From the NCBI RefSeq assembly GCF_000003815.2, contig NC_049988.1, positions 4,248,193 through 4,312,192 on the forward strand: a stretch of 64,000 nt of DNA, given 5' to 3'. Positions 1 through 12,705 of this stretch are shown here, piece by piece. The notes beneath the pieces are model-generated. The model searched no databases, had not been told where the DNA came from, and saw only the letters and a program-made list of their open reading frames with translations. A program made the translations under genes and the position numbers. Position 1 is the first letter of the stretch. Each line of letters opens with the position of its first letter. This DNA is from Branchiostoma floridae. Lineage: Eukaryota > Chordata > Leptocardii > Amphioxiformes > Branchiostomatidae.

Positions 1-259
1 GATTCTAATTGAATTAAAAAGAAGAATCAAAGAAGAATTTCAAGAAACCATGAAAGAAAGATTTAATGGAAATAGAAATTTTAAGAATGCACAAGAATGA
101 AAGTAGAAAAAAGAAGAGATCATAAACACAGAAAGAAAAGCAAGAAAGAATCAAAGACATTTAATTTAACAAAACAACGAAAATGAATGAACGAACAAAC
201 AGATTAACAAACAAACGAATGAACCAATAAAACAATAAAAGAAAGCCATTCGGACTCAC

Positions 260-355
260 TGATCTCACATGTGTCTCCATCATACTCCTCCGGACACAGA
301 CACTTGTTAGGAGCGACACACTGTCCTCCGTTCTCACAGGGGGAAGCACAGATGG
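260..355 (-). CDS. EMI-EGF gene exon 8: EGF module
   Basis: Encodes [18 protein letters not shown] and then [14 protein letters not shown], one full EGF module, phase 1-1, acceptor CTACAG and donor A|GTGAGT. The symmetric phase 1 end shows the gene continues to the left of the window. Confidence 0.87.
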
Positions 356-3300
356 CTGTAGAGTGGCAAAAATTAGTTTAAGCTGTTTTCTAATTGAATC
401 CTGAAAAGTAGCTTTCCTTTACATCATTGAGTTCAAAACTAGGCTGTCAATGGTTTGACCTATATCAGGGTTCGAAATACGCATACTTAACTTGCAATTT
501 GCACAAAATTTTTGAGATTTGTATGTAAAATTATTCTGAACTTGCAATCAAATACTGAGGAATTTCATGTTTTTGCCAGTAACTTTCTCCAGTAGCTTTA
601 CTAGATTTTACAAAATTCCCTGATTCAAGCTAGCGATAATCGTCGCCATCGCCACCTAGTTGTATTTTGCATGTAAATTTTTCAAATTGCACGTAAAATT
701 TTTGTCCACTTGCAATTTTCCACTTGCAAAAAAAAAAGTATTTCGATCCCTGTATATGTTTACAGGTACTTGATGAAAGATACTGCCTGGAAACACAGAG
801 CAACTTGGAGATACATAAACATATATCAACTGAAGTATTATTGTGATTTCCCTTTCCAATGAAAGAGAATTTTTAAAAAGCCCCATCTGGCTGAGTGACT
901 GAGTACTGCAGCAAGCAGGTTGGCCTTTCCATTTCTGATAGAAAGAGTTGAAAATTTGATCATGGGCTACTCATCTACAGCCTTATACCCCCCTCACATT
1001 AGGCGCGATTCAATCGGACGATAAGTCTGCGAGCTCTGATTTACGAGGAGGCATGACCCTGATGCCGACGAAGAAATGGCAGCGTTCCCGCCTTCCCATC
1101 AGGGTCATGCCTCCTCGTAATTTAAAGCTCGCAGACTCATCGTCCGATCGAATCGCGCCTAATGTGAGGGGGGTATTATGACATTCATCTTACTATTTAT
1201 AACAATGAATACATCAAAAAAATTCAAAGAGACCAAGGACTAACAAATTGGCAGATGTAACTAGACAAAAACAACAACAACAATAAAAGCCAAACTGTTT
1301 AGTTTACAGACCATTTTCACAGTTGGCTCCCTCGTACCCCTCGAGACACTTGCACAGGTTCTGTCCGATACACCGGCCTCCATGGAGACACTCTCCACTG
1401 CAGTCAAAGTCAGCTGGAGAAACAGATAATTTGTTCCACAAATCAAAAATGCATCTTTGGTGAATACTATGAGATCATGCCTTATTATCTTTTGTATACT
1501 CAAGATCATATAATATATATGTTCATGATCATATTCATCAACCGTAACTAAATCATAATCATAGATTTAAGATGAGTAAGGGACTTTCAGTAGCAAATGT
1601 TCAGTAAAGCAGGCTCCACCCCTGATGTGTTGCCAAAAACTTACTTATTGATAACAGTCCCGAGGGCTAATTGCTGTTAAAATGAAATGGGACAGATAAA
1701 AAATGTGTTTATATATAGATGAAATAAACTTATTCAGTACAATTAATAATATACAATAAAAAATATGAGCATTTATGAAAGCTTCTTGGTACGATAAACT
1801 TAACTTGCTGAGGTATCTTGAACTCAATCCTTGGTCACCAAAAGCAGACAGGAAATCTTACTCTTTAAGAATTCAATATCTTACCTCCTTGCTCAGGAGT
1901 TCAACTCCTAATGCTCTGATCAACAACACATCTGATTCTTTCACTTTCTACAATAACCTCTGACCTCAGGCTAGTCCAATTAATCTGGAGGGGTGACCAC
2001 ATATCAACTGAATGATACTTACCAGTGGAACAGTCCGGACTGGACCATCCCAGGGGACACGAGCATGTGTCAGGAGCTACGCAGTCTCCTCCGTTCTTAC
2101 AGGGGGCGCTGCACACAGCTGGGGGAAAACCGTTTCATTTCAATATTCCACACACAAGCTGATGCAACCATACTGAATTTCCTAATCTCCAAGCAGATGT
2201 TGAGTGGAAAATTACGATATTTGGTGACTGACTGAGCTGATCTAAAAGTTGTGTCTGCTGCTCACTTTTTGATTAACGTTAGGTGTCATTTTAGGAATTT
2301 TTTGTGGGGCTGTCTTTTTGTCCAACAGCTAACCTTTTGGACAAAAACAAACCTTGACAAAATAGAACAAAAACACCTATCAATTAAGGCCCCCAAAAAA
2401 ACTAGCTGGATCCAAATTTCTGCCTGAAAAAATATTCTCTGACCAGCTAATAAAAGATATCACCTTTACTCAAAAGCAGTGCCATACATGTGTACAATGT
2501 AAGTTCCAAGAGCTTTTGTTTCATATTGTTGCAGTCAGGTGTCTGTAAATTCCTCACCTGTCTGACAGCTGTTGCCACTCCACCCTGCAGGACAGGTGCA
2601 CACGTTCGGCTTCTCACACGTGCCACCATTCAGACAGGCAGAACTGCACACCGCTGAAAGATAAGGGTTTATGTGTTGTAAATTGAACCAATAATTGATT
2701 TGTTACCCCTCTAATGGTAGGGTACTTGGTAGACAATTTTGACTGATGACACGTCTCTGTCTGCCTTCTGATGTCCTTTTTCTTTTCTTTTTTCTCACTC
2801 GCTATTTTTTCATTCATTCATTCATTCATTCATTCATCTATTCATTTGCACATTCTTTGAGTCATTTTTTCTTTTGCTCCTTCTGTTTTCTTTTTAACTT
2901 GTACAAAATTATTGTTAAATAAAGCGCAAACGAATTATCAGTGTGCTCCAACTGTACAAAAACGAAGTCTGTGTTATTTGTTATCGTTTCTTTTATTTTC
3001 TCTTACTTACTTTTATGCATTTGACTAATCAATGCGCGTTTTTAAAACCAGAATCTTATTCCTTCATTCTTTTCTCTTAAAAGTTTCCATTAAAAGCGGC
3101 TTGCAAAAGAATATATCAAATTTGTCAGAATGAAGCTATAAAAGAAAGTAACGAAACCAGCGCAAATACAGTACACAAGAGAAGTAAAACTCACGTGTAT
3201 CGCAGGTGTCTCCTGTATACCCGGTCCCCGTACAGTCACACGTGTTCGGTCCAACACACGAACCACCGTTACCACACCCCTGGCTGCAGATGGCTGGGGG

Positions 3301-6300
3301 AGAAATTGTGCGGTATTAATCTGAACAACAGGTAACGGCATAACAGAATCCGTAACGTAATAAAGACCTTTCTATGCGGTCGAATTCACAGCGTAAGTTG
3401 CGGACTTCGTAAATATTAACTTAAATCTAAGAACGTATTAGAGTACGAAATGCAACCAAATCTGTTCATGGACCAAAACTCTGTTTGACAAACCGGATAA
3501 CCAGTTATGTTTCACGTTAACGTTAGGGATGGAATTGCATTTTACTGCTCCATGTGAATGGTAAAAAGTTGTGAATGTTGTTTCTCAATATCCGCTTGGG
3601 GGCTGAAGAAAATACTTAATAACTAGAATACTTAGAATACTTAGCTACAACTCAACAGTGAATCAAAAGCAACGCATACCCTCTTTACGCAAGAGTTTCG
3701 TCTCCGGCTAGAGTTTGACGTGTTTTTATGCGTTTTCTATTTTCTCTCGTCTGACAGGCAAACATGAAGAAAACGAGATAATATAGAAATCCCGACAGAA
3801 GGCCTAAATACGCTTCAAAAACCAAGCGGAGACGAACCTCTGTTTCGATGGTACAAACCCTTCACTTATCTTGGTTTTCATAGTAACTTATGCCTGGTAA
3901 TGTCGCCACTCAAGCATGTTTGAAATACACGGTAAGGGACAAAATTCTGTTAAGCCCAAAGAAATTAACGAATGCCTATTGTGTGCGGAAAATGTCCGAA
4001 GCGCCAAAGCCTGATCGATGAGTTTCTCACCTATTTCACAGGTATCTCCCGTGTAGCCGTCGCAGCAGACAGTGATGGTGTCCGGTTCGGTGATGGTCAC
4101 CAACTGGACAACCGTTTCAACGGTGGACCTGGAAACAAATCAGTCGTTATGAACATGGCCCAAGATGTGGAACGCGCTCACCCAGTATAACAGAATAAGC
4201 AGATTCAAAACAACAGTTCGCCTTGGTTAAAGCGTAAAAGTGCACAACAAAAAAGGAAGAGTACAAAACGTAGAAGTGCACAACCAAAGCGTAAAAAGTG
4301 CAAAACGTAATTTTGAGGTAGTTATAGCAAACGATGACAAAAACGTACAATTGCCCAAAATGTAGTTGCACAACAAAACTGTTAAATTGCATAACAAAAA
4401 CGGAGAAATGCAACAATCTGACTGACTTGCAGCCATCCAATCTCCAACCAAACGCAAGGACCAGGTGAAGTGTTTTACGCCTGTTATTTTTTGCAAGACC
4501 ATGTTTATTACATCTTTCTGGTACTGCACTTTCTTACCGATTGGCCAAATGGCCTCCTCAGAAACGTTAACGTGAAACATTAATATCAAGCACGTGCACT
4601 GAGACTAAGGCAGATATTACATCGAGTCGTTCGGTGTAATATAACCAGCTGCTGCCGCGCCGCGTGCCTGCAAAGCTGGTGTGTTACGCCGAACGGCGGT
4701 TATACCGGCTATATTGATACAGATACAGATACAGATAAGGCGGACCCTTGCATGCGCTTTGGGGTCGGTTTCTTTCACCAATACGAATTTCACCTTGCGC
4801 AAATTCTAATAAGTAAAGCTATATACACACTCATACCTGAGAGTATATGGAGGACGTAAGAAGAAGATGACAAATCTAAAAGCAAGATTTCTTAACTTAA
4901 AGCTAATCATAGTATTATGGAAAGAAATGTTACTGATTTAGAGATTGCAGAGTGGTTATGCCGGCTATACAGATACAGATACGGGTATAGAAGCTGGTGT
5001 GTTACGTCGAAGGACAGTTATACCAGCTGTACAGACATATATAGAAGTTGGTTTGTTATGCTGAAGGGCGTTTATACCGGCTTTAAAGATACAGAAGCTG
5101 GTTTGTTACGCCGAAGGGCGATTTCACAGACACAGATGGAAACTATGTTACGCGGAAGGGCGATTTTTACTAGATATGCGCAACGTACGCTCTCGTCTGA
5201 AATGATTAACCTAAAAAGCCAATTAACAGTTGATCTTATTAGGAAACACTCAAGAAAACAACGATTTAAGACGTCTGCAAACGTCTTGTTACAGCATTAA
5301 AACACCACGTCCGGGATAGACACTCTTACGGACCGTACCAATCACAAAAGGGAGGGATTTAAAATCGATACATCGATAGAGTGAAGAGGGTGTGAATGCG
5401 GTACTTATGGTAAGCCTATTAGTATAAACTCTGACTCGGTACAGGGCGTTTTCAATGTGTAAAATGTACTGAGAGCACTTCAGTAGAGCCTTTGATTGGT
5501 TTGACGTGTACATGTCATTGTGTAAGATCGGAAAGCAAGGGGAACAACATTTTAGCTGAAGTTGTGGGTGACGTTAGCATTGACAGAAAATGTACGTCGC
5601 GAAAGCACTTTTCCAGGCAAAAGAGTACTTCAATACAATCACGATGTGGTTAACATATAACTGTTGTTGTGCGAGGCTGGAAAGCAAGAGGGAAACCCCT
5701 TTTATGTTATTCTCCTTAGGGTCTTTTGACGTTGACATTGACGAAAAGACTACCTCTTTCTAGGACAAGAGGGTCAAAGAGTACCTCTTAACAGCTGTAG
5801 ATAGGTTTTACGTGTAAATGTCATTGTAAAAACTTGGACGTTAAGAGGGAAAAGGTTCTAGCACTGCTGATGACGATATAGTGACGTTATCAACTTGAGG
5901 AGAGAACTCATGATCAACTAACTGACGGTCACAATAATTACTCAAAACAGGCTTGAAGGATACTTGTGTGCATTACGTACTTGCAACGTGCGATCATGTT
6001 GACGTAAAACTGTAAAGCTAACAAAGGAATCAACCGGAAAGAGACTACACGTTAGGTCTACTCTGAAGTTTGCTTGAAGGTAAGTACAGATGAGAAACCG
6101 GGTGCACATATGGCTACGTTCAAAGTCGTCACGTGTCAATGACTTAGCCTAGCGGAATTAATACAAAGCGCAGAAGGCAGCCACCTGTTAACAAGAGATT
6201 GTAGACATGTTGCTACTCTGAAGTTTGTTTGGAAGTGAAAACCCAGAGAACATATAACGTTAGCGCTCAACGTCGCCACGTGTCAATTGCGCAGCCTAGC

Positions 6301-7222
6301 GGAATTAATACAAAACGCAGGCAACAACCACCTGTTAACAAGAGACTACACGTTTGGTCTACTCTGAAGTTTGAAAATGAAAGAAAAACCAGGAACACAT
6401 ACACAACCCTTATTCAATCAGAGTTACACACTTCTTCAAAATATTCTTCAAGCTATCAAGAAATTGCAGTAACGTGATGAAAATGATCTATTACCACCAG
6501 CTGAAACCAGACGCACCAAAATCAACGTCATGACGTGTCAATTACGCCTCGTAGGGGAATTAGTGCAAATTGCAGGCAGCACCCACCTGTTGAAGTGACA
6601 GTACACCTGGCCGTCCACGGTGGATGTCTCCTTGCCCAGCAGTACGTCATTTGGCCGCTGGGTGGCGCAGTCCTGGTACCGCAACTCCTTCCATACGGTC
6701 GCTTCCACCTCCTTCTCAACCTCCTTCTCCACAAGCACCTCTTTCTCACAGAAGTTGCTAGAATTTCAAACAAAGCTATAAATATCATAACTTTCAGGTA
6801 GTTTGGTAGTTTAAGTGCATTTTTGTTCGTGTTTAGAATAGAGTTCTGTGACGAATCTTACCGCACAATATGCTGAAGACTCCCTTAAAAATTATTTTGC
6901 TCAACATCTTTGCCGTTTGCTATTCCTTGCAACGCGAGGAGCTTTCTTAATAAGAAATCCACATTTATTTTCGCTAGTTTTCTTGCCACAGAACAAATGG
7001 CTTAAAAAATTCATAACCTTCGACAAGATCACCGAACGAACTAAAAATATTTAACTTCCATGGAAGGACATTGGTTTTTCTATTAAAGAGGGTTTCTCTA
7101 AGTATATCTATGTCTCTGTTACGAAATAAAAGTGCCATTGGGGTTTCAACCGACCTGTTTTGTGCAGAAACTTCAGCTGAAAAGAGAACGGAGAGAAGAA
7201 ACAAGGACACGAGCGGCCCCAT
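260..7222 (-). CDS. EMI-EGF protein, 5' part (partial, runs off left edge)
   Basis: Coding exons in order on the minus strand: 7155-7222, 6587-6757, 4031-4128, 3195-3293, 2558-2653, 2023-2118, 1312-1413, 260-355. All junctions are GT-AG and phases agree, giving about 275 residues before the window ends. The start at 7222 opens a signal peptide ([20 protein letters not shown]). Exons 2 and 3 form an EMI domain (starting NFC, ending [11 protein letters not shown]). Exons 4-8 each hold one complete six-cysteine EGF module with phase 1-1 borders (pattern CxxxCxNGGxCxxPxxCxC). No calcium-binding EGF consensus (D-x-D/N-E/Q) is seen. Signal-EMI-EGF order is that of MEGF6/MEGF10/MEGF11/PEAR1-type proteins, which act in cell adhesion or engulfment; which subfamily this is cannot be told without the missing 3' exons, and it may be secreted or membrane bound. 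Confidence 0.85.
988..1173. mobile_element. Hairpin MITE with long inverted arms
   Basis: Two arms of about 80 bp are near-perfect inverted copies. The outer ends read CCCCCCTCACATTAGG and its complement, and the middle has catgaccctgat/atcagggtcatg. Both ends are flanked by TA, as expected for a Tc1/mariner-type target duplication. No coding capacity. Lies in an intron of the EMI-EGF gene. Confidence 0.8.
1312..3293 (-). CDS. EMI-EGF gene exons 4-7: four EGF modules
   Basis: Exons 3195-3293, 2558-2653, 2023-2118 and 1312-1413 each encode one EGF module with six cysteines: [54 protein letters not shown] and [18 protein letters not shown] mark their first halves. All four are symmetric phase 1-1 exons, so modules can be gained, lost or skipped without breaking the frame. 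The last has the weaker donor GTCTGT. Confidence 0.88.
2810..2836. repeat. (ATTC)n microsatellite
   Basis: A short tetranucleotide run of cattcattcatt type in an intron of the EMI-EGF gene. Confidence 0.85.
4031..4128 (-). CDS. EMI-EGF gene exon 3: EMI domain, end
   Basis: Encodes [20 protein letters not shown] followed by [12 protein letters not shown]. The double cysteine followed by GYTGDTC is the standard end of an EMI domain. Phases 2 to 1 match both neighbours. Confidence 0.85.
4670..5165. repeat. Degenerate minisatellite (GTTACGCCGAAGGGCG type)
   Basis: Units carrying gctggtttgttacgccgaag, ttataccggctat and cagatacagatacag recur at about 4675-4740, 4950-5000, 5000-5060, 5065-5110 and 5110-5165 with much divergence. 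Lies in the intron between EMI exons 2 and 3. Confidence 0.65.
6040..6600. repeat. Tandem repeat that includes an exon edge
   Basis: Three units share ctactctgaagttt, then cacgtgtcaat, then agcctagcggaattaataca, then cacctgttaacaagag. Cores lie at 6047-6196, 6205-6345 and 6349-6600. The last unit runs into the real EMI exon at 6587, so the first two carry copies of its donor region. Confidence 0.75.
6587..6757 (-). CDS. EMI-EGF gene exon 2: EMI domain, first part
   Basis: Begins NFCEKEV, the usual EMI opening, then a Glu/Lys/Val repeat ([10 protein letters not shown]), then cysteines in RYQDC and VYCHF. Acceptor TTCTAG, donor AG|GTGGGT. The intron next to the donor carries tandem relatives of this exon's 3' edge (see 6040-6600). 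Confidence 0.8.
7155..7222 (-). CDS. EMI-EGF gene exon 1: signal peptide
   Basis: Encodes [20 protein letters not shown] then QN, a classic n-h-c signal peptide with a likely cut after SA. An open frame continues upstream for 53 codons, but those lack signal character and the ATG at 7222 best fits a secreted start. The donor is AG|GTCGGT, weaker than consensus, and leaves phase 2, which matches the next exon. Confidence 0.8.
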
Positions 7223-9417
7223 GGTCACTCTCTTCGGCTCTAGGCTCGACTGCCGCCGAAGAATCACCAAGAAGAACTCGATGAAACAATTTTTCTCCAA
7301 AAAATTCTCTACAATCCCCACTTCCAAAAGTCGGGGATTTGGTGAGGCGAAAAGTTTCACACAACTTTTATACCTTACCATATCGATTTTACACCAACGT
7401 GGGAGAGAAAGGCACTTTTTACAGGATGCGGTCTTACTTTAGACGTAAATTCTCGAGGATGTTTACTCTTTAATTAATCTTATTAACATTTATGAATGGA
7501 GAGAAATCTACTTAGGCTTCGCTCGTGCTGATTCACGTATATCGTCGGACTTGAAGTGTTTAAATCGATGGAGGATATAGAAGTGAATGCGCCACTCAGG
7601 GAAGTAGCTTGTTGTGTGAGAACAAAGGACCTGACCGCAGGGTGTGATCGGTAGGATAGATGTGGGGAGAGAACTTTCTCCGCATCCGGGAGGTGGGAAA
7701 AACACCTGGATGTTGTCATGGCAACGAGAATCCGAATTTTTGATGACTACACGACGTGTGAGCTTAAGTCAAAGTAGGATTTCCAGCCTTAAAAAAAACT
7801 CGCGAATCGTTTTGACTCTACATAATAGTCACTGAATAGCCGGACTAATTTCTAATTGGCTTTAGAAAAACTTTTTAATTAATAAGTTAAGTTTTGAAAA
7901 GAATATTGAGGGTTAACTAATATACAGGAATATAATACTAGCTTCAGAAATACTAGCTTCAGAAATATTTTGGGTCTGCTGTCCTGAACTTTACTTTTGC
8001 GGTAGACCTGTTTAGTTGTCCCAATATCACGCGTATTGTCTCCGTTGGAATATCCATTTTCCGAATTCCAAGTACATCGGTAGCGTGTTGAAAATGTTTA
8101 TGAAGGCTTATCACTGGATGTAGAAAAGTTGAACATTTAGTATATCATTTGCAAGAACTTTTTTTATTGTCTACATTAAGTTCCATGTATGGTCAATGAT
8201 ATCTCTAATGCACGATGTTTATCAAGAATAATGCACCCTATCTGTTTACAGGACTCTTTACCATGCTTAACGTAATATTCCTAGTACACAGATTTTGCTC
8301 CAAAAGAAAGGTGACATTCATTTTTACCTAAGTCTCTAAAAATTAAAATGTAGAATGTTTAAACACTACACTGTGCATTTTTCATAAATCAGGCTTTTTT
8401 TACTAAGTTTATTACATAGATTTTATCTTTCCATTAATCGTTTTTCTCTATATTTTTTTTCCAAAGATGTTTGATTTTTTTCTGACGTCTTTTCTCTTTT
8501 TAAGAAAAGACCGACTTGCCCAATACAAGGCCGTTCAAAAAGTCGAAAGGTGACAAAAGTGTATACACTAGATTTTTCTCTGTCCGTTTATTTTTTTAGT
8601 GCTCTACCCTTCCTTTATGTCAAATTCCGCAAAGCAAAATTTGTAACATAGTAATTATCTTTCCTATCGGGGGCGATTTCGTGAACTTTTAAGTGAAAAG
8701 TCTGGAAGAGTACATGTAGGTCTAGACTTACAGAGGAAAGAAAGAAAGCAAGCAAGAAAGAATGAATGGATGAACGAATGTTCGATTGAATGAATGAATG
8801 AATGAAAAAAAGAAAGAAAGACAATGAATAAATGATTGACAAAAAATTCAAATTAGAAAGAACGGCTTCCCCGAAGTCCACCACACTGCGCACGTGTACA
8901 TCCGCCCTTGAGATCCGCCGCACTGTTTACACAGGCTGGATCGATAACCCTACGCGTTTGCACATCTGATTACTGGAAACAGAGAGGATATTCTACTTAC
9001 TGTAATCTTACTGAAAACGTACTTCACGCATGGAACACGTAATTGGCTTAACTAAGTGGGCAAACATCCTGAATTACGGAGGCTCAGTCAAATGTATTAC
9101 GTATTTAGAACAGTAGGAATGAATAGAGTCATTTTGAGAGGAAAGAGTATATGTTAAGCGTTGTGAAAAGCTAAACAGAGAAAGATTTAACATCCTGTGC
9201 TTGCGAAACTTTTGGAGAAAAATAGAAAAGAGTTATAAGTAGAAGAATGGGTGCAGAAAGAAAAATCTACACATTAAGCGTTGTAAAAAGCATACTTGTA
9301 ATTTTGCTAAAAAAAATTCAAATACTTGGTCAATGGCAGTATGACTTTCAAAGAATTCTAAACCATACCTAACCAACACCTCTATAATTGGGACTTACCC
9401 AAATTTTGGACCCCCCA
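7223..9417. other. Upstream flank of EMI-EGF gene, no gene seen
   Basis: No convincing exon on either strand. Contains an RFX X-box-like palindrome (gttgtcatggcaac, 7712-7725) about 490 bp upstream of the EMI-EGF start and an A/G-rich simple repeat (gaatgaatgaatg, about 8740-8820). The rest is AT-rich and unremarkable. Confidence 0.5.
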
Positions 9418-9930
9418 CTATTTTTTATTTATTTGTTCAGCTGTTTACAAACAGCCAGGGCTGCCCAACTAGCCGTAGGCTATTGTTAAGGGCTAAACCT
9501 GTACATGTTCGCACACGACGGGTTATGCCGCCCCTTACGGGGTGACACACCCGTCTGGGTGAATGATGTAAATCAACATGTGGCTGATACGAGACAGAGG
9601 TTCGCCAGGCCTCCATCCGGGTGATTTGAAGTGAATCACCAACTCCCGACAGAAGGATTTGCACCAACGCACACCGCACCATCGCACGTGTGGGGGTTCT
9701 TTAACGTGCATGGGGTGTGGCTCTCCCCATACACAGGACCTCCATTTAACGTCCTATCCGAGGGACAGCCCTAGCCGAAGCTAGGTACTCATATTCACCT
9801 GAGTAAAGTGAGGAAAGCCGTGTAAAGTGCCTTTCCCAAGGGCACCAGATCGGTGGCACGACAGTCGGATTCGAACCCGCAACCTCTCGATTCCGAGGCG
9901 AATAAACTACCACTGTGCCACGCTGTCCCA
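9418..9930 (-). mobile_element. tRNA-derived SINE, minus strand
   Basis: On the minus strand the head has an A-box-like GTGGCACAGTGGTAG and a perfect B box (GGTTCGAATCC). A body follows with AGAGCCACACC and CACGTTAAAGAACCC, and it ends in an A/T-rich tail (AACAAATAAATAAAAAA). The same body occurs at about 53085-53180, so this is a dispersed family. Confidence 0.75.
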
Positions 9931-10164
9931 CTTTAATGTTTCAGGGTGTGGAGTGGACAACATGCCAGATAACCTGTGTCGCCCCCCGTCTAAATTCTTT
10001 AGTGTTAATGAATTGTTCATTAGAGAAAGTTTAGTCTTTGTTCATAATTGTTTGCAGATACCACAAGGCTAAGTACATCTTTAAGATATTTGCTTTAATA
10101 TTTTAAAAATGACCCTCCAAATCAGTAGAGACAAATATCAATTTTATTCTCGTATTTGAAATAC

Positions 10165-10620
10165 TGTATAACTTTTGACTAGTTTTGAGTATTGAGTATT
10201 GTTTTATTTGGTCAGTAAAAACTGCCAAAACATACCAGCATTAATTAAAAAAGCAAACAATAACACTAGATATAGAATCCACGTAGATAGAACATTATAG
10301 TGCAACTTTTGATATGTCTTGAGTATCAAGTAGTGCCTAAGTGTTCATTTTGACAAAAAAATAAAGTGCCAATACATACCAGTACCATAGCAAACAATAC
10401 GATATAGAAGCCACGTAGAACAATACAATACAGCATGTGTCATATCTTGATTATGAAATATTTTCTAGTTGTTCTTTTTGACAGTAAAAGTGTCAATACA
10501 TACCAGTATCATAACAAATTATAAGAGAACAATTAAGTACAATACCTTATGATGTCTTGAGTATCAAGTATTGTCTACTTGTTCAATTTGACATTAAAAA
10601 TGTCAATAACTTAATCAGCA
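10165..10620. repeat. Tandem array, about 4 units of 110-130 bp
   Basis: Units share cttgagtatcaagtattg, a ttcattttgaca block, gtcaatacataccagta and atagaagccacgtag. They start near 10180, 10318, 10438 and 10555 and differ by substitutions and small indels. Confidence 0.7.
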
Positions 10621-11947
10621 CAATAACAATGAATATATGGACATCCAGACTATGAAATATCCCGGCATTATATATAACAGACAGATACCACACGCATATG
10701 GCTAATACAAGTTGTATACTATTGAATCGGTCAGTATTGTAAGGAGTTGGCAATGTAAAAATGTCATGCATATTGTCAACAATTTTTCCTAGAATTCTTT
10801 TGAGGTTGAAGCACATAATACTATCTCACATGATATCCTCACTCCATTTTGTTTTAAAGGGGTTCGTATGCCCTTGTCTGGTAAGGCGTAAGCAATTGTT
10901 TTTAGTTTCCCATAATTCATAGGAAAAGCCAGACTATTTCATCACGAAATATGTAGGTACATGTACGTTGTAAGTTTTTTCCTGTAAAACATAGCCTGTG
11001 CCTTTCTGCACAATTGTTCTGAATTTAGCATTGACAGCCACCCTACCAACCCAATGCAGACCCTCTTTAAGCTTTGCAGTTAAAGTTTGTTTCTACGTTC
11101 ACACAACCCCTATTTGGTCCTCTAAGGTTTTCCCTATGGCACACCAATAGAGTAACAGCAGCAACTAGCATTTCAACTAAAATATAGAAGATACCACAAA
11201 CAGTATTAAAGGACAACTCTATTTTCGTGCAACTTCCTATTACACTACATATATATGTCATTGTAGAGATAGGTATTCAAGACAATTGCGACTGTCTTAG
11301 GCCTAGTACAGATTCTACTAGTGCAGATTGGGTTAAGGTTAAGGTTAGTAGAGTTAATAGCGGGTTAACCAAAGGAGTTGATTAACCCTAACTCTAACCC
11401 ATGGCCAATAGCAAAATACCGTCTAGTAGAATCAGGGTCTGTCCTAGGACAGATCCTGATTAATAATTATATCAAAATATGTTACAGTCCAAGATATTGT
11501 AGGTAAATATAAAATTGAAAGTGTCATGATGGTACTTTCAACAAAACTTCTTTTAGTGCAACAGTAACTCTTAGTAAAGTTGATCAACATACGCATATTT
11601 TTCATCAACAACATTAAGAATACTGAAAGTATAATCTGAGACTGTAATATTTAATCAACACCTGTTACATTTATGCGCACACATTTGGATTTTAATCCTG
11701 ACAAAATATCTATGTCAATACATGTATACTCTGATGAAAGAGGTACGTACCAAATGTAAATTTGATCATCCTTCAAGAAAACTAAGAATCTAAGTTTGTA
11801 GAATAACTGTCTTGGGTCCTTGAGGAATATACAATATATCATTAAATGATTCTCATTCCAAACTTTGTTTACTAATACAGCATGGCTTTGAATCAATTAT
11901 CACTTCCACCTCTATGCAACAGACAACACAAACTATGTGTAGACTTA
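10621..11947. other. Intergenic, no gene seen
   Basis: AT-rich. I see no supported exon. A short degenerate stretch (ttaaccctaactctaaccc, about 11384-11402) resembles telomere repeat but is too short and impure to be one. Confidence 0.45.
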
Positions 11948-12222
11948 GGCCCAATCTAGACACAGTTTTTGCCAATATCTGTGGAGATGTCAGGAGGGAT
12001 CAAGAACATAGAGCCCTCCCGAAGTCGGGATGCATCTACCCGCACGCAGAAGTTGTCGGGGACCCCTGCTAAGCTATCGGGCGAATGCTCCGGACCTTTC
12101 GGGAGAAATTTTGCCGACATCTTGATGGCAATATCTGCAGTTCCATCTAGACGCTGAAAAAAGCTGTCGGCGACAAGCTATCGGCTCGCAGATATCGGGA
12201 AAAACTGTGTCTAGATCGTGCC
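11948..12222. mobile_element. Harbinger-type MITE, copy 1
   Basis: 275 bp with inverted ends (GGCCCAATCTAGACACAG at the left; the right end reads GGCACGATCTAGACACAG on the other strand) and a 3-bp direct TTA on each side. A TTA/TAA duplication is the hallmark of PIF/Harbinger insertion. A second copy lies inverted at 29507-29875. Confidence 0.85.
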
Positions 12223-12322
12223 TTAGTTTCAATGGTTACATCCTTGTTAAGCTCCATGGCCATGACTTTCTGAATATAGCCGCCAAGAAACCATTGTCTC
12301 CATGGCTAGAATCTCAGATACC

Positions 12323-12705
12323 CTTATACACCTTTCTCACGTGGCGGCCATAATAGATCTAAAACGAGTTCAATGAGGCAAACAAAAGACTGTCCATCAT
12401 AATTAGTAGTTAAACCAATGATAGCATGGAAATTACAAAATTGACCAATAAGAGAATGGCTGCATGTCCGTCAAATATTTGCATTATTATGTTTATTTTG
12501 CATCTCTTATTAAGGGAATATGGGATCGGTACGCAAGTCTAAATTGCTACATATTTCGCTGCATGACACTGGTTATAATATTGTGAAAATTTGTGTGGCG
12601 TGGGAAAAACTAAATGGGTGCTGATTTTAGAAATAAGTTTTGTCTGTTTGCCTCATTGACCTCGTCTTCAATCTATGATGGTCGCCTCGTGAGAAAGGTG
12701 GATAA
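12323..12705. mobile_element. MITE with ~65-bp inverted arms
   Basis: The left arm (acacctttctcacgtggcgg ... aatgaggcaaacaaaagac) and right arm (gtctgtttgcctcattgacc ... gcctcgtgagaaaggtgg) are inverted copies with several mismatches around about 250 bp of unique AT-rich sequence. Confidence 0.7.

Noticed and set aside
9830-9930. A tRNA gene on the minus strand
   Set aside because: A- and B-box words are present, but the cloverleaf stems do not pair and a SINE body follows.
11384-11402. Interstitial telomere repeat
   Set aside because: Only two or three degenerate TTAGGG-like units.
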